From Maliibacterium massiliense (GTDB lineage Bacteria > Bacillota > Clostridia > Christensenellales > Maliibacteriaceae), in contig NZ_LR026983.1 of NCBI RefSeq assembly GCF_900604345.1, positions 2,046,001 to 2,110,000 on the forward strand: a DNA stretch of 64,000 bases, read 5' to 3'. Both the position numbers and the translations under genes were made by a program. This document shows positions 25,144 to 33,441 of this stretch, in pieces. The notes beneath the pieces were generated by a model. That model worked only from the letters and a program-made list of their open reading frames with translations, did not search any database and was not told the DNA's origin. Numbering within the stretch: position 1 is the stretch's first letter; every line of letters starts with the position of its first letter.

Positions 25144-26182
25144 GGCGTTTGCGCGCATCGACGCGCTTGCCGCGGGGTATACGCTGCCTGAGGAGGGGTA
25201 TCTTGCGCTGCTGCGCGCGCAGGACGCCGAGACAGACGCCTATCTCTTTGAAAAAGCGGTGGCGGCGCGCAGGCGCGTCTACGGCGACGCCGTGTACGTG
25301 CGCGGTCTCATCGAGGTGAGCAACTACTGCAAAAACGACTGCCTCTACTGCGGCATCCGCCGCAGCAACCGCGCGGCCAGCCGCTACCGGCTGGGCAAAG
25401 CGGAGATTCTCGCCTGCTGCGAGGCGGGCTACGCGCTGGGCTTTCGTACCTTTGTGCTGCAGGGGGGAGAGGACCCGACCCTGGACGATGCGCAGGTGGT
25501 GGACATCGTATCGTCCATCAAGGACAGTCATCCCGACTGCGCGGTGACCCTCTCGCTGGGGGAAAAGCCCCGCGCTAGCTACCAGGCGTACTTTGACGCG
25601 GGCGCGGACCGCTACCTGCTGCGCCACGAGACGGCGAGCGAGGTGCACTACGCTAGGCTGCACCCTGCGGGCATGTCGCTGGCAAACCGGAAGCGGTGCC
25701 TGTATGACCTCCAAGAGATCGGCTACCAGGTGGGCTGCGGCATGATGGTGGGCGCGCCCTACCAGACGGACGCGCATTTGGCACAGGACTTGTGCTTCAT
25801 CCAGCAGCTGCAGCCCCATATGGTGGGCATCGGCCCGTTCATCCCGCATAAGGATACGCCCTTTGCCATGGAACGTGCGGGCTCTATGGCGCGCACGCTG
25901 CAGCTATTGGGCATCATACGGCTGATGCTGCCCCACGTGCTGCTGCCCGCCACCACCGCGCTGGGCACCATCCACCCCCAGGGGCGGGAGAAGGGCATCC
26001 TCGCCGGCGCCAACGTGGTGATGCCCAACCTTTCGCCCGAGCACGTGCGCGGTAAGTACATGCTCTACGATGGCAAGATCAACACTGGCGCGGAGTCCGC
26101 GCAGCATCTTGCGGACCTTGCGGCGCGCATGGCGCGCATCGGCTACCGGGTGGTCGTCGATCGCGGCGACTGGAAAAAATAA
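25133..26182 (+). CDS. hydE: [FeFe]-hydrogenase maturase HydE
   Basis: 349 residues. Radical SAM enzyme with the CxxxCxxC motif CKNDCLYC (Cys66, 70, 73) and the HydE-type sequence YCGIRRSN, TFVLQGGEDP and HETASEVHYARLHP. HydE acts on the Fe(CO)2(CN)-cysteine synthon made by HydG, on the way to the dithiomethylamine-bridged diiron subcluster. Start is at ATG 25133 inside the end of the regulator gene, showing translational coupling. Biotin synthase-like ThiH relatives are excluded by the gene context. Confidence 0.95.
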   Translation: MRREAFARIDALAAGYTLPEEGYLALLRAQDAETDAYLFEKAVAARRRVYGDAVYVRGLIEVSNYCKNDCLYCGIRRSNRAASRYRLGKAEILACCEAGYALGFRTFVLQGGEDPTLDDAQVVDIVSSIKDSHPDCAVTLSLGEKPRASYQAYFDAGADRYLLRHETASEVHYARLHPAGMSLANRKRCLYDLQEIGYQVGCGMMVGAPYQTDAHLAQDLCFIQQLQPHMVGIGPFIPHKDTPFAMERAGSMARTLQLLGIIRLMLPHVLLPATTALGTIHPQGREKGILAGANVVMPNLSPEHVRGKYMLYDGKINTGAESAQHLADLAARMARIGYRVVVDRGDWKK

Positions 26183-26235
26183 ACACGGATGCGAAAGGGG
26201 ATGCGTCCCTGACGCAAAAGAAAGGATCGTGTACT

Positions 26236-27654
26236 ATGTATAACCCCAAATCTTTGCAAGCGGAAGCATTCATCGACCACCAGGAGGTACTGGACACCCT
26301 CACCTATGCGGATGCCAACCGCGCCAACAGGGCGTTGATCGACCAAATACTCGATAAGGCCAGATTGCGCAAGGGGCTGACCCACCGCGAGGCTTCGGTG
26401 TTGATGGCCTGCGACGACCCTGCAAAAATCCAGGAGATGTACGACCTTGCCGAGCAGATCAAAAAGGACTTTTACGGCAACCGCATCGTGATGTTCGCGC
26501 CGCTGTACCTGTCCAATTACTGTGTCAACGGCTGCGTATACTGTCCCTATCACCAGAAGAACAAACACATCGCCCGCAAAAAGCTGACGCAGGCGGAGAT
26601 CGTGCGCGAGGTGACCGCGCTGCAGGATATGGGCCACAAGCGCCTGGCGCTGGAGGCGGGCGAGGACCCGGTGAACAACCCCATCGAGTATATCCTCGAG
26701 TGCATTGATACCATCTACGGCATCAAGCACAAAAACGGCGCCATTCGGCGCGTCAACGTCAACATCGCAGCCACCTCGGTGGAGAACTACCGCAGGCTGA
26801 AGGAGGCGGGCATCGGCACGTACATCCTCTTTCAGGAGACCTATCACAAGGAGAGCTACGAAAAACTGCATCCCACCGGCCCCAAGCACAACTACGCCTA
26901 CCACACCGAGGCGATGGACCGCGCCATGGCCGGCGGTATCGACGACGTGGGCCTGGGCGTGCTCTTCGGCCTGGAGCGCTACCGCTACGAGTTTGCCGCG
27001 CTGCTGATGCACGCCGAGCATCTGGAGGCAGTGCACGGCGTGGGGCCCCACACCATCAGCGTGCCGCGCGTCAAACACGCGGACGATATCGACCCCAGCG
27101 CCTTTGATAACGGCATCGACGACGACACGTTTGCTAAAATATGCGCGCTGATCCGCATCGCGGTGCCCTACACGGGCATGATCATCTCCACGCGCGAGAG
27201 CAAGCAGGTGCGCGAAAAGGTGATCCGCCTGGGTGTCTCCCAGATCAGCGGCGCCTCGCGTACCAGCGTGGGCGGCTACTGTGAGCCCGAGCCGCAGGAG
27301 GAGAACTCCGAGCAGTTTGACGTCAGCGACAAGCGCACCCTCGATGAGGTGGTGCGCTGGCTGATGCAGATGGGCTACATTCCCTCCTTCTGCACGGCGT
27401 GCTACCGAGAGGGGCGCACGGGTGACCGTTTCATGCAGCTGTGCAAGAGCGGCCAAATTCAAAACTGCTGCCACCCCAACGCCCTGATGACCCTCAAGGA
27501 ATACCTGATGGACTACGCCTCGCCCGAAACCAGGGCCATCGGCGAGGCGCTGATCCAGGCGGAGCTTGCAAACATCCCCAAGGAGCAGGTCAAGGAAATC
27601 TGCCGCGATCATCTCGCAAAGATTGAACAAGGCATCCGCGATTTCCGCTTTTAA
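26236..27654 (+). CDS. hydG: [FeFe]-hydrogenase maturase HydG
   Basis: 472 residues. Radical SAM Cys motif CVNGCVYC (Cys96, 100, 103) and the HydG-specific C-terminal CTAC-x22-C cluster ligands that hold the dangler-iron cluster. HydG cleaves tyrosine to p-cresol, CO and cyanide and builds the iron synthon. 53 bases after hydE with an AAGGATCG ribosome site. The C-terminal cluster distinguishes it from thiamine synthase ThiH. Confidence 0.96.
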   Translation: MYNPKSLQAEAFIDHQEVLDTLTYADANRANRALIDQILDKARLRKGLTHREASVLMACDDPAKIQEMYDLAEQIKKDFYGNRIVMFAPLYLSNYCVNGCVYCPYHQKNKHIARKKLTQAEIVREVTALQDMGHKRLALEAGEDPVNNPIEYILECIDTIYGIKHKNGAIRRVNVNIAATSVENYRRLKEAGIGTYILFQETYHKESYEKLHPTGPKHNYAYHTEAMDRAMAGGIDDVGLGVLFGLERYRYEFAALLMHAEHLEAVHGVGPHTISVPRVKHADDIDPSAFDNGIDDDTFAKICALIRIAVPYTGMIISTRESKQVREKVIRLGVSQISGASRTSVGGYCEPEPQEENSEQFDVSDKRTLDEVVRWLMQMGYIPSFCTACYREGRTGDRFMQLCKSGQIQNCCHPNALMTLKEYLMDYASPETRAIGEALIQAELANIPKEQVKEICRDHLAKIEQGIRDFRF

Positions 27655-27671
27655 AAGACGAGGAGGTGCCT

Positions 27672-28880
27672 ATGGGACAAAACGATACGCCCAGCGCGAA
27701 CCGCGTGCACATCGGCTTTTTCGGAAGGCGCAATGCGGGCAAATCCAGCGTAGTCAACGCGGTGACGGGGCAGAACCTGGCGGTGGTCTCGGACATCAAG
27801 GGCACCACCACCGATCCGGTGCAAAAGGCCATGGAGCTGCTGCCCGTGGGGCCGGTGCTCATCATCGATACCCCGGGCTACGACGACACGGGCGCGCTGG
27901 GCGCGCTGCGCGTGCAAAGGACGCGCCAGGTGCTGGAAAAAACCGACGTGGCGGTGCTGGTAACGGACGCATCCCAGGGCCTGGACGCCTGCGAGCGGGA
28001 ACTGATCGGCCTGTTTGCGCAGCGGGATATCCCCTATATAATCGCATGCAACAAGGCCGACCTGCTGGCCGGGGCGCCGCAGGACAGGGACGATGCACTT
28101 TACGTCAGCGCAAAGTCAGGCGCGGGCATCGCCGCCCTCAAGGAGCGCATTGCCGCGCTGGCCCTGCAGAAGGAGCCAAAGAGGCGCATCGTGGGCGACC
28201 TTGTAAACGCGGGCGACATCGTGGTACTCGTCACGCCCATCGACGAGGCCGCGCCCAAGGGGAGGATCATCCTGCCCCAGCAGCAGACCATACGCGATTT
28301 GCTGGACGCGGACGCCACGGCCGTTGTGGTCAAGGAGACGGGCCTTGGCGGCGCGCTTTTGGCCCTGGGCAGAAAGCCTGCCCTCGTCATCACCGACAGC
28401 CAGGCGTTTGCGCAGGTGGCCAGAGACACGCCAGAGGATATCCCGCTTACGTCGTTCTCCATTTTGATGGCCCGCTATAAGGGCCTGCTCGATGCGGCAG
28501 TGCGCGGCGTGGCCGCGGTGAACCGGCTGCGCGACGGCGATACGGTGCTCATCGCCGAAGGGTGCACCCATCACCGCCAGTGCAACGACATCGGCACGGT
28601 AAAAATCCCGCGCTGGCTGCATGGCTACACCGGCAAACGCCTGCAGATCGTAAGCGTGTCCGGCGCGGAATTCCCCGAGGACCTCTCGCCCTACGCGCTG
28701 GTGATCCACTGCGGGGGGTGCATGCTCAACGAGCGCGCGGTGCACTACCGCATGCGCTGCGCGGCGGCGCAGGGGGTGCCCATCACCAACTACGGCATTA
28801 CCATCGCGTACATGCAGGGCATCCTCAGGCGGAGCCTGGGCGTCTTTCCACACCTGGCCGCGGCGCTTGCGGGCGATTGA
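27672..28880 (+). CDS. hydF: [FeFe]-hydrogenase maturation GTPase HydF
   Basis: 402 residues from ATG 27672 (GAGGAG six bases upstream; a GTG at 27666 is the longer option). N-terminal GTPase: P-loop FFGRRNAGKSS, DTPGYDDTG, and ACNKADLL for guanine. Then a dimerisation domain and a C-terminal cluster domain with EGCTHHRQC and HCGGCM, the 4Fe-4S ligands. HydF is the scaffold that carries the diiron precursor to apo-hydrogenase. Last gene of the operon. Confidence 0.95.
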   Translation: MGQNDTPSANRVHIGFFGRRNAGKSSVVNAVTGQNLAVVSDIKGTTTDPVQKAMELLPVGPVLIIDTPGYDDTGALGALRVQRTRQVLEKTDVAVLVTDASQGLDACERELIGLFAQRDIPYIIACNKADLLAGAPQDRDDALYVSAKSGAGIAALKERIAALALQKEPKRRIVGDLVNAGDIVVLVTPIDEAAPKGRIILPQQQTIRDLLDADATAVVVKETGLGGALLALGRKPALVITDSQAFAQVARDTPEDIPLTSFSILMARYKGLLDAAVRGVAAVNRLRDGDTVLIAEGCTHHRQCNDIGTVKIPRWLHGYTGKRLQIVSVSGAEFPEDLSPYALVIHCGGCMLNERAVHYRMRCAAAQGVPITNYGITIAYMQGILRRSLGVFPHLAAALAGD

Positions 28881-28906
28881 CAGGCCATAGGCGCGGACGC
28901 TATACT
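28877..28906 (+). promoter_or_regulatory. Promoter overlapping the hydF stop
   Basis: Perfect TTGACA (28877-28882, containing the hydF TGA), 18-bp spacer, TATACT (28901-28906). Would drive the nucleotidyltransferase gene. Confidence 0.7.
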
Positions 28907-28913
28907 GAGACAA

Positions 28914-28957
28914 CACAAAAGGCGCGCATCCATGCTGCTGTGGACGCGCGCTTTTGT
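28914..28957 (+). terminator. Hairpin between promoter and nucleotidyltransferase gene
   Basis: Stem ACAAAAGGCGCGCATCCA against TGGACGCGCGCTTTTGT, with a bulge and one mismatch, ending in TTTTGT. Probably the hydF terminator; because the next promoter lies upstream of it, it may also attenuate the downstream gene. Confidence 0.65.
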
Positions 28958-28975
28958 ACGATGGGAGGGGAAAAG

Positions 28976-29653
28976 ATGATGGTGGAGAACATCGAGGCAT
29001 GGATGCAGGCGCTGGTGGAGAAACTGCGCCAGGCATTTGGCGGCAATCTGCGCTTTGTTGGGCTGCAGGGCAGCTACAACCGGGGCGAGGCAAAGGCGGG
29101 CAGCGACATCGACGTGGTGGTGGTCTTTGACGCGCTCGATACGCGCACGCTTGCGCGCTACCGCACGCTCGCATGCCAGATGCCCTGCGCGCAGGACCTG
29201 TGCGGCTTTGTCTGCGACGCGGCCACCCTCGCGCGCTGGCCGCGGCACGACCTGCTGCAGCTGGCGCGCGATACGCGCGCCTTTTACGGCACGCTGGAGA
29301 CGCTTGCGCCTTCCTTTACCCGCGCAGATGCCCGCATGGCGGTGCGCGTGGACGCGGCGAACCTCTATCACGCCGCCTGCCACAGCTATCTGTTCGCGCA
29401 GGACCGTGGCGAAGCGCTGCGCGGCCTTGCCAAAAGCGCTTTTTTTGTGTTGCGCACGTACTATTACGTCCGCAGCGGCGAATGGATTGTGCGCAAGGAT
29501 GCGCTTGTAGAGGCGCTCGCGCAGGAGGGGATGACGCAGGAGGCACATGTCATCTTGACAGGAGAAGGCGCAGAGGCCGCGAACCTGGACGCACGCTACG
29601 ATGCGCTCATCGGCTGGTGCGCGTCGCTGCTGGCCCAGTGCGCGGCGCAATGA
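28976..29653 (+). CDS. Nucleotidyltransferase-domain protein
   Basis: 225 residues from ATG 28976 (GGGAGGGG upstream; ATG 28979 equally good). Polymerase-beta fold: LQGSYNRGEAKAGSDIDVVV gives the GS...SDID metal-binding motif, with a third acid not clearly placed. The C-terminal half (about 120-225) is helical with YHAACHSYLFAQDRGEAL and RTYYYVRSGEWI, resembling the HEPN-like helical domains of aminoglycoside or MNT/HEPN enzymes. It may transfer AMP to a protein or small molecule. Own promoter; no obvious toxin partner next to it. Confidence 0.75.
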   Translation: MMVENIEAWMQALVEKLRQAFGGNLRFVGLQGSYNRGEAKAGSDIDVVVVFDALDTRTLARYRTLACQMPCAQDLCGFVCDAATLARWPRHDLLQLARDTRAFYGTLETLAPSFTRADARMAVRVDAANLYHAACHSYLFAQDRGEALRGLAKSAFFVLRTYYYVRSGEWIVRKDALVEALAQEGMTQEAHVILTGEGAEAANLDARYDALIGWCASLLAQCAAQ

Positions 29654-29703
29654 CGTGCACGCTTGAAAGCAAAACCGTAAATACATGAAATCAACCGTGG
29701 ATG

Positions 29704-29732
29704 TACAATCCTTCGGCGCAATGTGCTATAAT
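29704..29732 (+). promoter_or_regulatory. Probable promoter of the aldo/keto reductase
   Basis: Perfect TATAAT (29727-29732) with TACAAT 17 bases upstream as a weak -35. Confidence 0.5.
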
Positions 29733-29809
29733 CAGGCTGTTGCGATTTTTTTTCGGATTAAACGGGGTTTTCCTGTTTATTAAAAATTTCATTTTGTGGA
29801 GGTACAGCT

Positions 29810-30742
29810 ATGTATTACCGTAAACTGGGCGACAGCGACATGAACTGCTCCGTCATCGCGCTGGGCACCATGGGCATGGGCGGCACGATGGGGGAACTGG
29901 ACGACGCCGAGGCGATCCGCGCCATTGAGGCGTCCATTGACGCGGGTGTCAACTTTATCGATACCGCGCAGCCCTATGGCGAGGGACACGCAGAGGAAGT
30001 GGTGGGCAAGGCCATCGCCGGCAAGCGCGACCGCGTGTTTGTCGCTACTAAGTGCGGCACCATGCGCTATGACGGCGTGCTGATCAAGAGCGCCCGCCCG
30101 CAAGAAATCCGCGAGCAGCTGGCCGCGTCGCTCAAGCGCCTGGGTGTGAATTATATCGACCTGTACCAGATGCACTGGCCGGTGCCGGGCCAGCCCTTTG
30201 AAGAGCAGTTTGTGGAGCTGGACAAGCTGCGCCGAGAGGGCCTGATCCGCTACGTGGGCGTGTCCAACTTCAGTCCGGAGCAGATGGATGAGGTGCGCGC
30301 GTACTGCCCCATCACCAGCCTGCAGCCGCCCTACTCGCTGCTGGACCGCGGCATTGAGGCGGAGATTCTGCCCTATTGCGTCAAAAACGACATCGGCGTG
30401 CTGAGCTATGGCTCCATCGGCGCGGGCGCGCTCTCGGGCAAGTACTCTGCCCGTCCCGTCTTTAAGGAGGACGACGTGCGCAGCCGCTTCTACACGCAGT
30501 TTAATGAAGAGAACTGGCCCCGCACCAGCGCCATCATCGACGTGGTGCGCCAGATCGCGCAGGAGCGCGGCAAGCCCATGGTGCAGGTCGCCATCAACTG
30601 GGTGCTGGCCCAAAAGGGCGTGACCATGGCCATTGTGGGCGCACGCACCGCCCAGCAGGCGGCGGACAACGCCGCGGCCACGCAGTGGGAGCTGACGGGC
30701 GAAGAGCTCGCGCGCATGCAGCAGGCCTGCGCCACAATTTAA
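29810..30742 (+). CDS. Aldo/keto reductase
   Basis: 310 residues. TIM barrel with the catalytic tetrad visible: Asp in NFIDTAQPYG, Tyr in PYGEG, Lys in VFVATKCG and His in YQMHWPVP. VGVSNFSPEQM and AIVGARTAQQAADNAAA are the strand 7-8 cofactor region. NAD(P)H-dependent reduction of aldehydes or sugars; substrate unknown. Ribosome site TGGAGG. Single gene, closed by a bidirectional terminator. Confidence 0.92.
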   Translation: MYYRKLGDSDMNCSVIALGTMGMGGTMGELDDAEAIRAIEASIDAGVNFIDTAQPYGEGHAEEVVGKAIAGKRDRVFVATKCGTMRYDGVLIKSARPQEIREQLAASLKRLGVNYIDLYQMHWPVPGQPFEEQFVELDKLRREGLIRYVGVSNFSPEQMDEVRAYCPITSLQPPYSLLDRGIEAEILPYCVKNDIGVLSYGSIGAGALSGKYSARPVFKEDDVRSRFYTQFNEENWPRTSAIIDVVRQIAQERGKPMVQVAINWVLAQKGVTMAIVGARTAQQAADNAAATQWELTGEELARMQQACATI

Positions 30743-30760
30743 GCGCATCCATTGCCATCA

Positions 30761-30798
30761 AAAAAACGCGGAAGCACAGCATGCTTCCGCGTTTTTTT
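30761..30798. terminator. Bidirectional terminator
   Basis: Stem CGCGGAAGCA/TGCTTCCGCG flanked by six A and seven T, between converging genes. Confidence 0.92.
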
Positions 30799-30855
30799 CG
30801 TGTGGTAGCGCAGCGGCGAAGGAAGCACGCAAAGCACGCAGTGACACAGGCGCGC

Positions 30856-31200
30856 TCAGCGCACCGGCGTGTAGTCGATCTGCGACGCCTCGTCTGTCGC
30901 CTCCAGCTTGAAAATGACGGGGCGCAGGCCGTCGTTGCAGCTGCAGATGGCCACGCCGGGCACGCGAATCCAGTCGCCGTAATAAAAGAGGCCGCCATCC
31001 GTGCCGTGCGCCAGGGCAAAGGCATACTGGTAGATGGCCTTCCACGCCTCGTCGCAGAACCCTTCGGGCTTTGCATAGTCCGCATAGAACACCTGGCCCT
31101 GGCGCAGCATCGGGCAGGCCGTAAGACCCGGCGCGCCGTATGCATCCGCCAGTTCCCTGTCCAGTGTGGTTTTCAGCACGGTGATTTTGACGCGTTTCAT
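30856..31200 (-). CDS. TIGR04076-family protein
   Basis: 114 residues from ATG 31200; the frame is open further upstream but similarity starts at MKRVKITVLKTTLDRELAD. Signature segments are CPMLRQGQVFYADYAKPEGF and DWIRVPGVAICSCNDGLRP, typical of TIGR04076. Family members are about this length, common in anaerobes and have no proven function; the conserved Cys and Asp residues hint at metal binding or catalysis. Confidence 0.85.
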   Translation of the reverse strand: MKRVKITVLKTTLDRELADAYGAPGLTACPMLRQGQVFYADYAKPEGFCDEAWKAIYQYAFALAHGTDGGLFYYGDWIRVPGVAICSCNDGLRPVIFKLEATDEASQIDYTPVR

Positions 31201-31556
31201 GTTCCGCCCTCCCGCTTTGAATTGTGGTGCTATCAAATATCCTAGCAGAGGAAAGGCGGATGCGTCAATGTGTTGCGTCTTTGTGAGGAATACGCCGTGA
31301 TGCAAACGTCCAACCCCCGTGCAATGAATCAAAGCACGTTTACAGGATAGGAGCTGCAACGTTGGGCGCGGCGGCGTGTCACTGTAGAGGCCGAAGGACA
31401 GGGCGCGCTTCATCCCAGGGAACGTAAAAGCGCACTTTGCTGCCGATGGCGTTTCTCCAAATAACCTTCGTCACAGGCTTTGAAAAAAACGCATACCACG
31501 AAAAAAGTCTGATGCGGGGACACTATCTGCTGGCGCCAGCTAGCAACTACGCAAAT
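31201..31556. other. Gap with no gene
   Basis: About 355 bases. No supported gene or RNA. It must contain the promoter of the TIGR04076 gene, though no clear box is visible. A 12-bp perfect palindrome GCTGGCGCCAGC sits at 31529-31540. Confidence 0.35.
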
Positions 31557-31589
31557 AAAAGCCCTTCACACATTGTGTGAAGGGCTTTT
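31557..31589 (-). terminator. Terminator of the tRNA-Gln/tRNA-Glu transcript
   Basis: Perfect stem AAAAGCCCTTCACACA against TGTGTGAAGGGCTTTT, T-rich on the minus strand, directly after the tRNA-Glu CCA. Confidence 0.9.
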
Positions 31590-31664
31590 GGCACCCCCAA
31601 GCGGATTCGAACCGCTGTTACCGCCGTGAGAGGGCGGCGTCCTAGGCCACTAGACCATGGGGGC
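31589..31664 (-). tRNA. tRNA-Glu (anticodon CTC)
   Basis: 76 bases with encoded CCA. Acceptor GCCCCCA/TGGGGGT, anticodon stem CCGCC/GGCGG with loop CTCTCAC (CTC at 31628-31630), T-arm AGCGG/CCGCT. Second gene of a two-tRNA transcript. Confidence 0.95.
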
Positions 31665-31704
31665 AAAATGGCGCTCCGACAAAAAGCCGGAGCGTCGCGT
31701 CAAT

Positions 31705-31778
31705 TGGCTGCGGAACTAGGATTCGAACCTAGACAATACGAGTCAGAGTCGTAGGTGCTACCGTTACACTATTCCGCA
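31705..31778 (-). tRNA. tRNA-Gln (anticodon CTG)
   Basis: 74 bases with CCA. Acceptor TGCGGAA/TTCCGCA, anticodon stem TACGA/TCGTA with loop CTCTGAC giving CTG, T-arm CTAGG/CCTAG. First gene of the transcript. Confidence 0.95.
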
Positions 31779-31795
31779 ACGCTGCAACGTTATTG

Positions 31796-31824
31796 ATTAT
31801 AGGGAAATGTTGGGGGGTTGTCAA
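31796..31824 (-). promoter_or_regulatory. Consensus promoter of the tRNA operon
   Basis: Minus strand: perfect TTGACA (31819-31824), 17-bp spacer, perfect TATAAT (31796-31801). Confidence 0.92.
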
Positions 31825-31873
31825 GCATCCCGCGCAACATTTTTCATTTTTTCCAACCGGCGCTGTTTTATGC

Positions 31874-31904
31874 AAAAAAATACCCTCAAGTTGCCTTGAG
31901 GGTA
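31874..31904 (-). terminator. Terminator of the probable 6S RNA
   Basis: Perfect stem TACCCTCAAG/CTTGAGGGTA followed on the minus strand by seven T. Confidence 0.92.
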
Positions 31905-32089
31905 AGAATCCCAAAGTGCCGTCTACCCACCAATTAATATCCTGCCTCACGACAGGTGGGTGCACTGCTCCGGACGTTGTCGTCCCCTCGGAAAGGGGGC
32001 ATGACATTGCTTAAGATGACGCGTGCTCCCGAATATTTGATGTAGGTTTAATTAAGTGAGTATAACGCACACCCCAGGACACTTTCGGT
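31874..32089 (-). ncRNA. ssrS: Probable 6S RNA
   Basis: A transcript of about 215 bases bounded by its own perfect promoter and an intrinsic terminator, with no reading frame. Its ends pair over 11 bp with wobbles (GTCCTGGGGTG near the 5' end with CACTTTGGGAT near the 3' end), giving the closing stem, followed by AT-rich sequence (ATACTCACTTAATTAAACCT) that would form the open bubble mimicking a promoter, and GC-rich upper stems. The 5' GTCCTG...TGTG resembles Firmicute 6S-1. 6S RNA sequesters sigma-A RNA polymerase. Another small RNA class is possible. Confidence 0.6.
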
Positions 32090-32095
32090 GGTTTT

Positions 32096-32125
32096 ATTAT
32101 AGGACGCGAAAGGCGCCTGTGTCAA
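32096..32125 (-). promoter_or_regulatory. Consensus promoter of the probable 6S RNA
   Basis: Minus strand: perfect TTGACA (32120-32125), 18-bp spacer, perfect TATAAT (32096-32101). Confidence 0.9.
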
Positions 32126-32296
32126 TGGACGCTTTGCACGTAAACGCGCGCAACTTCGAGCATTATTATGCGCGTGCTCACGCGCTTTATGCGCAGGCGC
32201 ATAGAGCGCGCATGGCGCGGCGTTTCGGATGTTTTTTCACGTTGCCAAAAAATGTTTTACGCGCGCCTGCGTGCGGACAACCCTGCCGCGGCGCAA

Positions 32297-33259
32297 TCAC
32301 GCCTGCGGTGTGAGCGAAAAATCCGGCTGGTACTGCTGGATAAAGCGCACGATGTCCGCAAGCGGGCGCAGCCCCGCACTTGTGCCCACGCCCATGCAGC
32401 AGTGGGCGGCCACGCCGCAGGCGAGCGTGGCGCTCTTTTGAAGATCCAACCCCAGCGCAAGGCCGCTGAGCATACCCGCGGCAAAGGAATCACCCGCGCC
32501 GGTGGTATCCACGACGTGGACAGGGAACGGAAAAACCTGTGTATCGAAGCTGTCGCTTTGGATATAGGCGCCCTCCGAGCCCAATGTCAGCGCCACCTGG
32601 CGCACGCCCATATCGCGGAACTTGCGCGCGATCTGCGCGGGATCGCGCAGCCCGCCGGATAGCTCGGTGGCCTCCTCGATGTTGGGCATGAACAGGTCGA
32701 TGTAGGGCATGCAGGGAGCGAGCGTCTCCATCCAGCGCCCCGAGGCGTCCCAGATCGTGTCCAGCGCGGTAAACTTGCCCAGCGCCTTTGCCTGGCGCAG
32801 CAGCGACGCCATGGGCGCGCCGTCCAGTGCGGGCAGCGCCAGCGCGCCCGTGCAGAACAGGATATCGCACGCCGCTACCGCATCCATGTCGATTTCCTCC
32901 AGGGCGAAGGTGGCGTTGGTGGCGTAGGCGTGCAGAAAGCTGCGCTCGCGCGTGCTGTCGAGCAGCACCACGGTGGCCGAGGTGTCCTCTGCTTCAGGCC
33001 GTACGAGGTTCTTCGTCTCGACGCCGCGTGCCGCAAGCGCGCCCGCCACAAAACTGCCGAAGCCATCCACGCCCAGTTTGGCGATGATGGACACCGGCAG
33101 CCCCAGTTTGGCGATGGCGCTGGAACAGTTGCACGCGTTGCCGCCCGTACCCAGCGTGATGCCTTCCACCGCCTCGAGTGTGCCGCGCCTGGGCAGCGCG
33201 TCGACGGGGTGCACGATAATATCCGCGCAGGCGTGACCTACACACAGTATTTTGCGCAT
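32297..33259 (-). CDS. PfkB-family carbohydrate kinase
   Basis: 320 residues from ATG 33259. Ribokinase fold: N-terminal GGNACNCSSAIAKLG substrate motif and C-terminal DTTGAGDSFAAGMLSG with the catalytic Asp and anion hole. ARGVETKNLV and LTLGSEGAYI fit ribokinase-like members. Phosphorylates a sugar or nucleoside with ATP; the substrate cannot be read from motifs. No transporter or catabolic partner next to it. Ribosome site AAAGGGAGGG. Confidence 0.88.
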   Translation of the reverse strand: MRKILCVGHACADIIVHPVDALPRRGTLEAVEGITLGTGGNACNCSSAIAKLGLPVSIIAKLGVDGFGSFVAGALAARGVETKNLVRPEAEDTSATVVLLDSTRERSFLHAYATNATFALEEIDMDAVAACDILFCTGALALPALDGAPMASLLRQAKALGKFTALDTIWDASGRWMETLAPCMPYIDLFMPNIEEATELSGGLRDPAQIARKFRDMGVRQVALTLGSEGAYIQSDSFDTQVFPFPVHVVDTTGAGDSFAAGMLSGLALGLDLQKSATLACGVAAHCCMGVGTSAGLRPLADIVRFIQQYQPDFSLTPQA

Positions 33260-33406
33260 CGAAGAATACCCTCCCTTTTGGCTCCTATGATTTAGATCGT
33301 ACGTTCGTTCAAAAGAGAAAACGCTTTTGCGTAAAACATGCCATTCGCCGCTTTTCTTCATCATACCATTGCGCGCGGCAATCAACAAGCATGCGCAAAA
33401 AAGTTG

Positions 33407-33435
33407 TTGACAAACGAAAAAAGCCTGCCTATAAT
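33407..33435 (+). promoter_or_regulatory. Consensus promoter of the T-box transcript
   Basis: Perfect TTGACA (33407-33412), 17-bp spacer, perfect TATAAT (33430-33435). Confidence 0.93.
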
Positions 33436-33441
33436 CAGTGC

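Noticed and set aside
31793..32014. 73- and 92-codon frames on either strand
   Set aside because: They overlap a transcription unit with promoter, terminator and RNA-like folding, and have no ribosome site.
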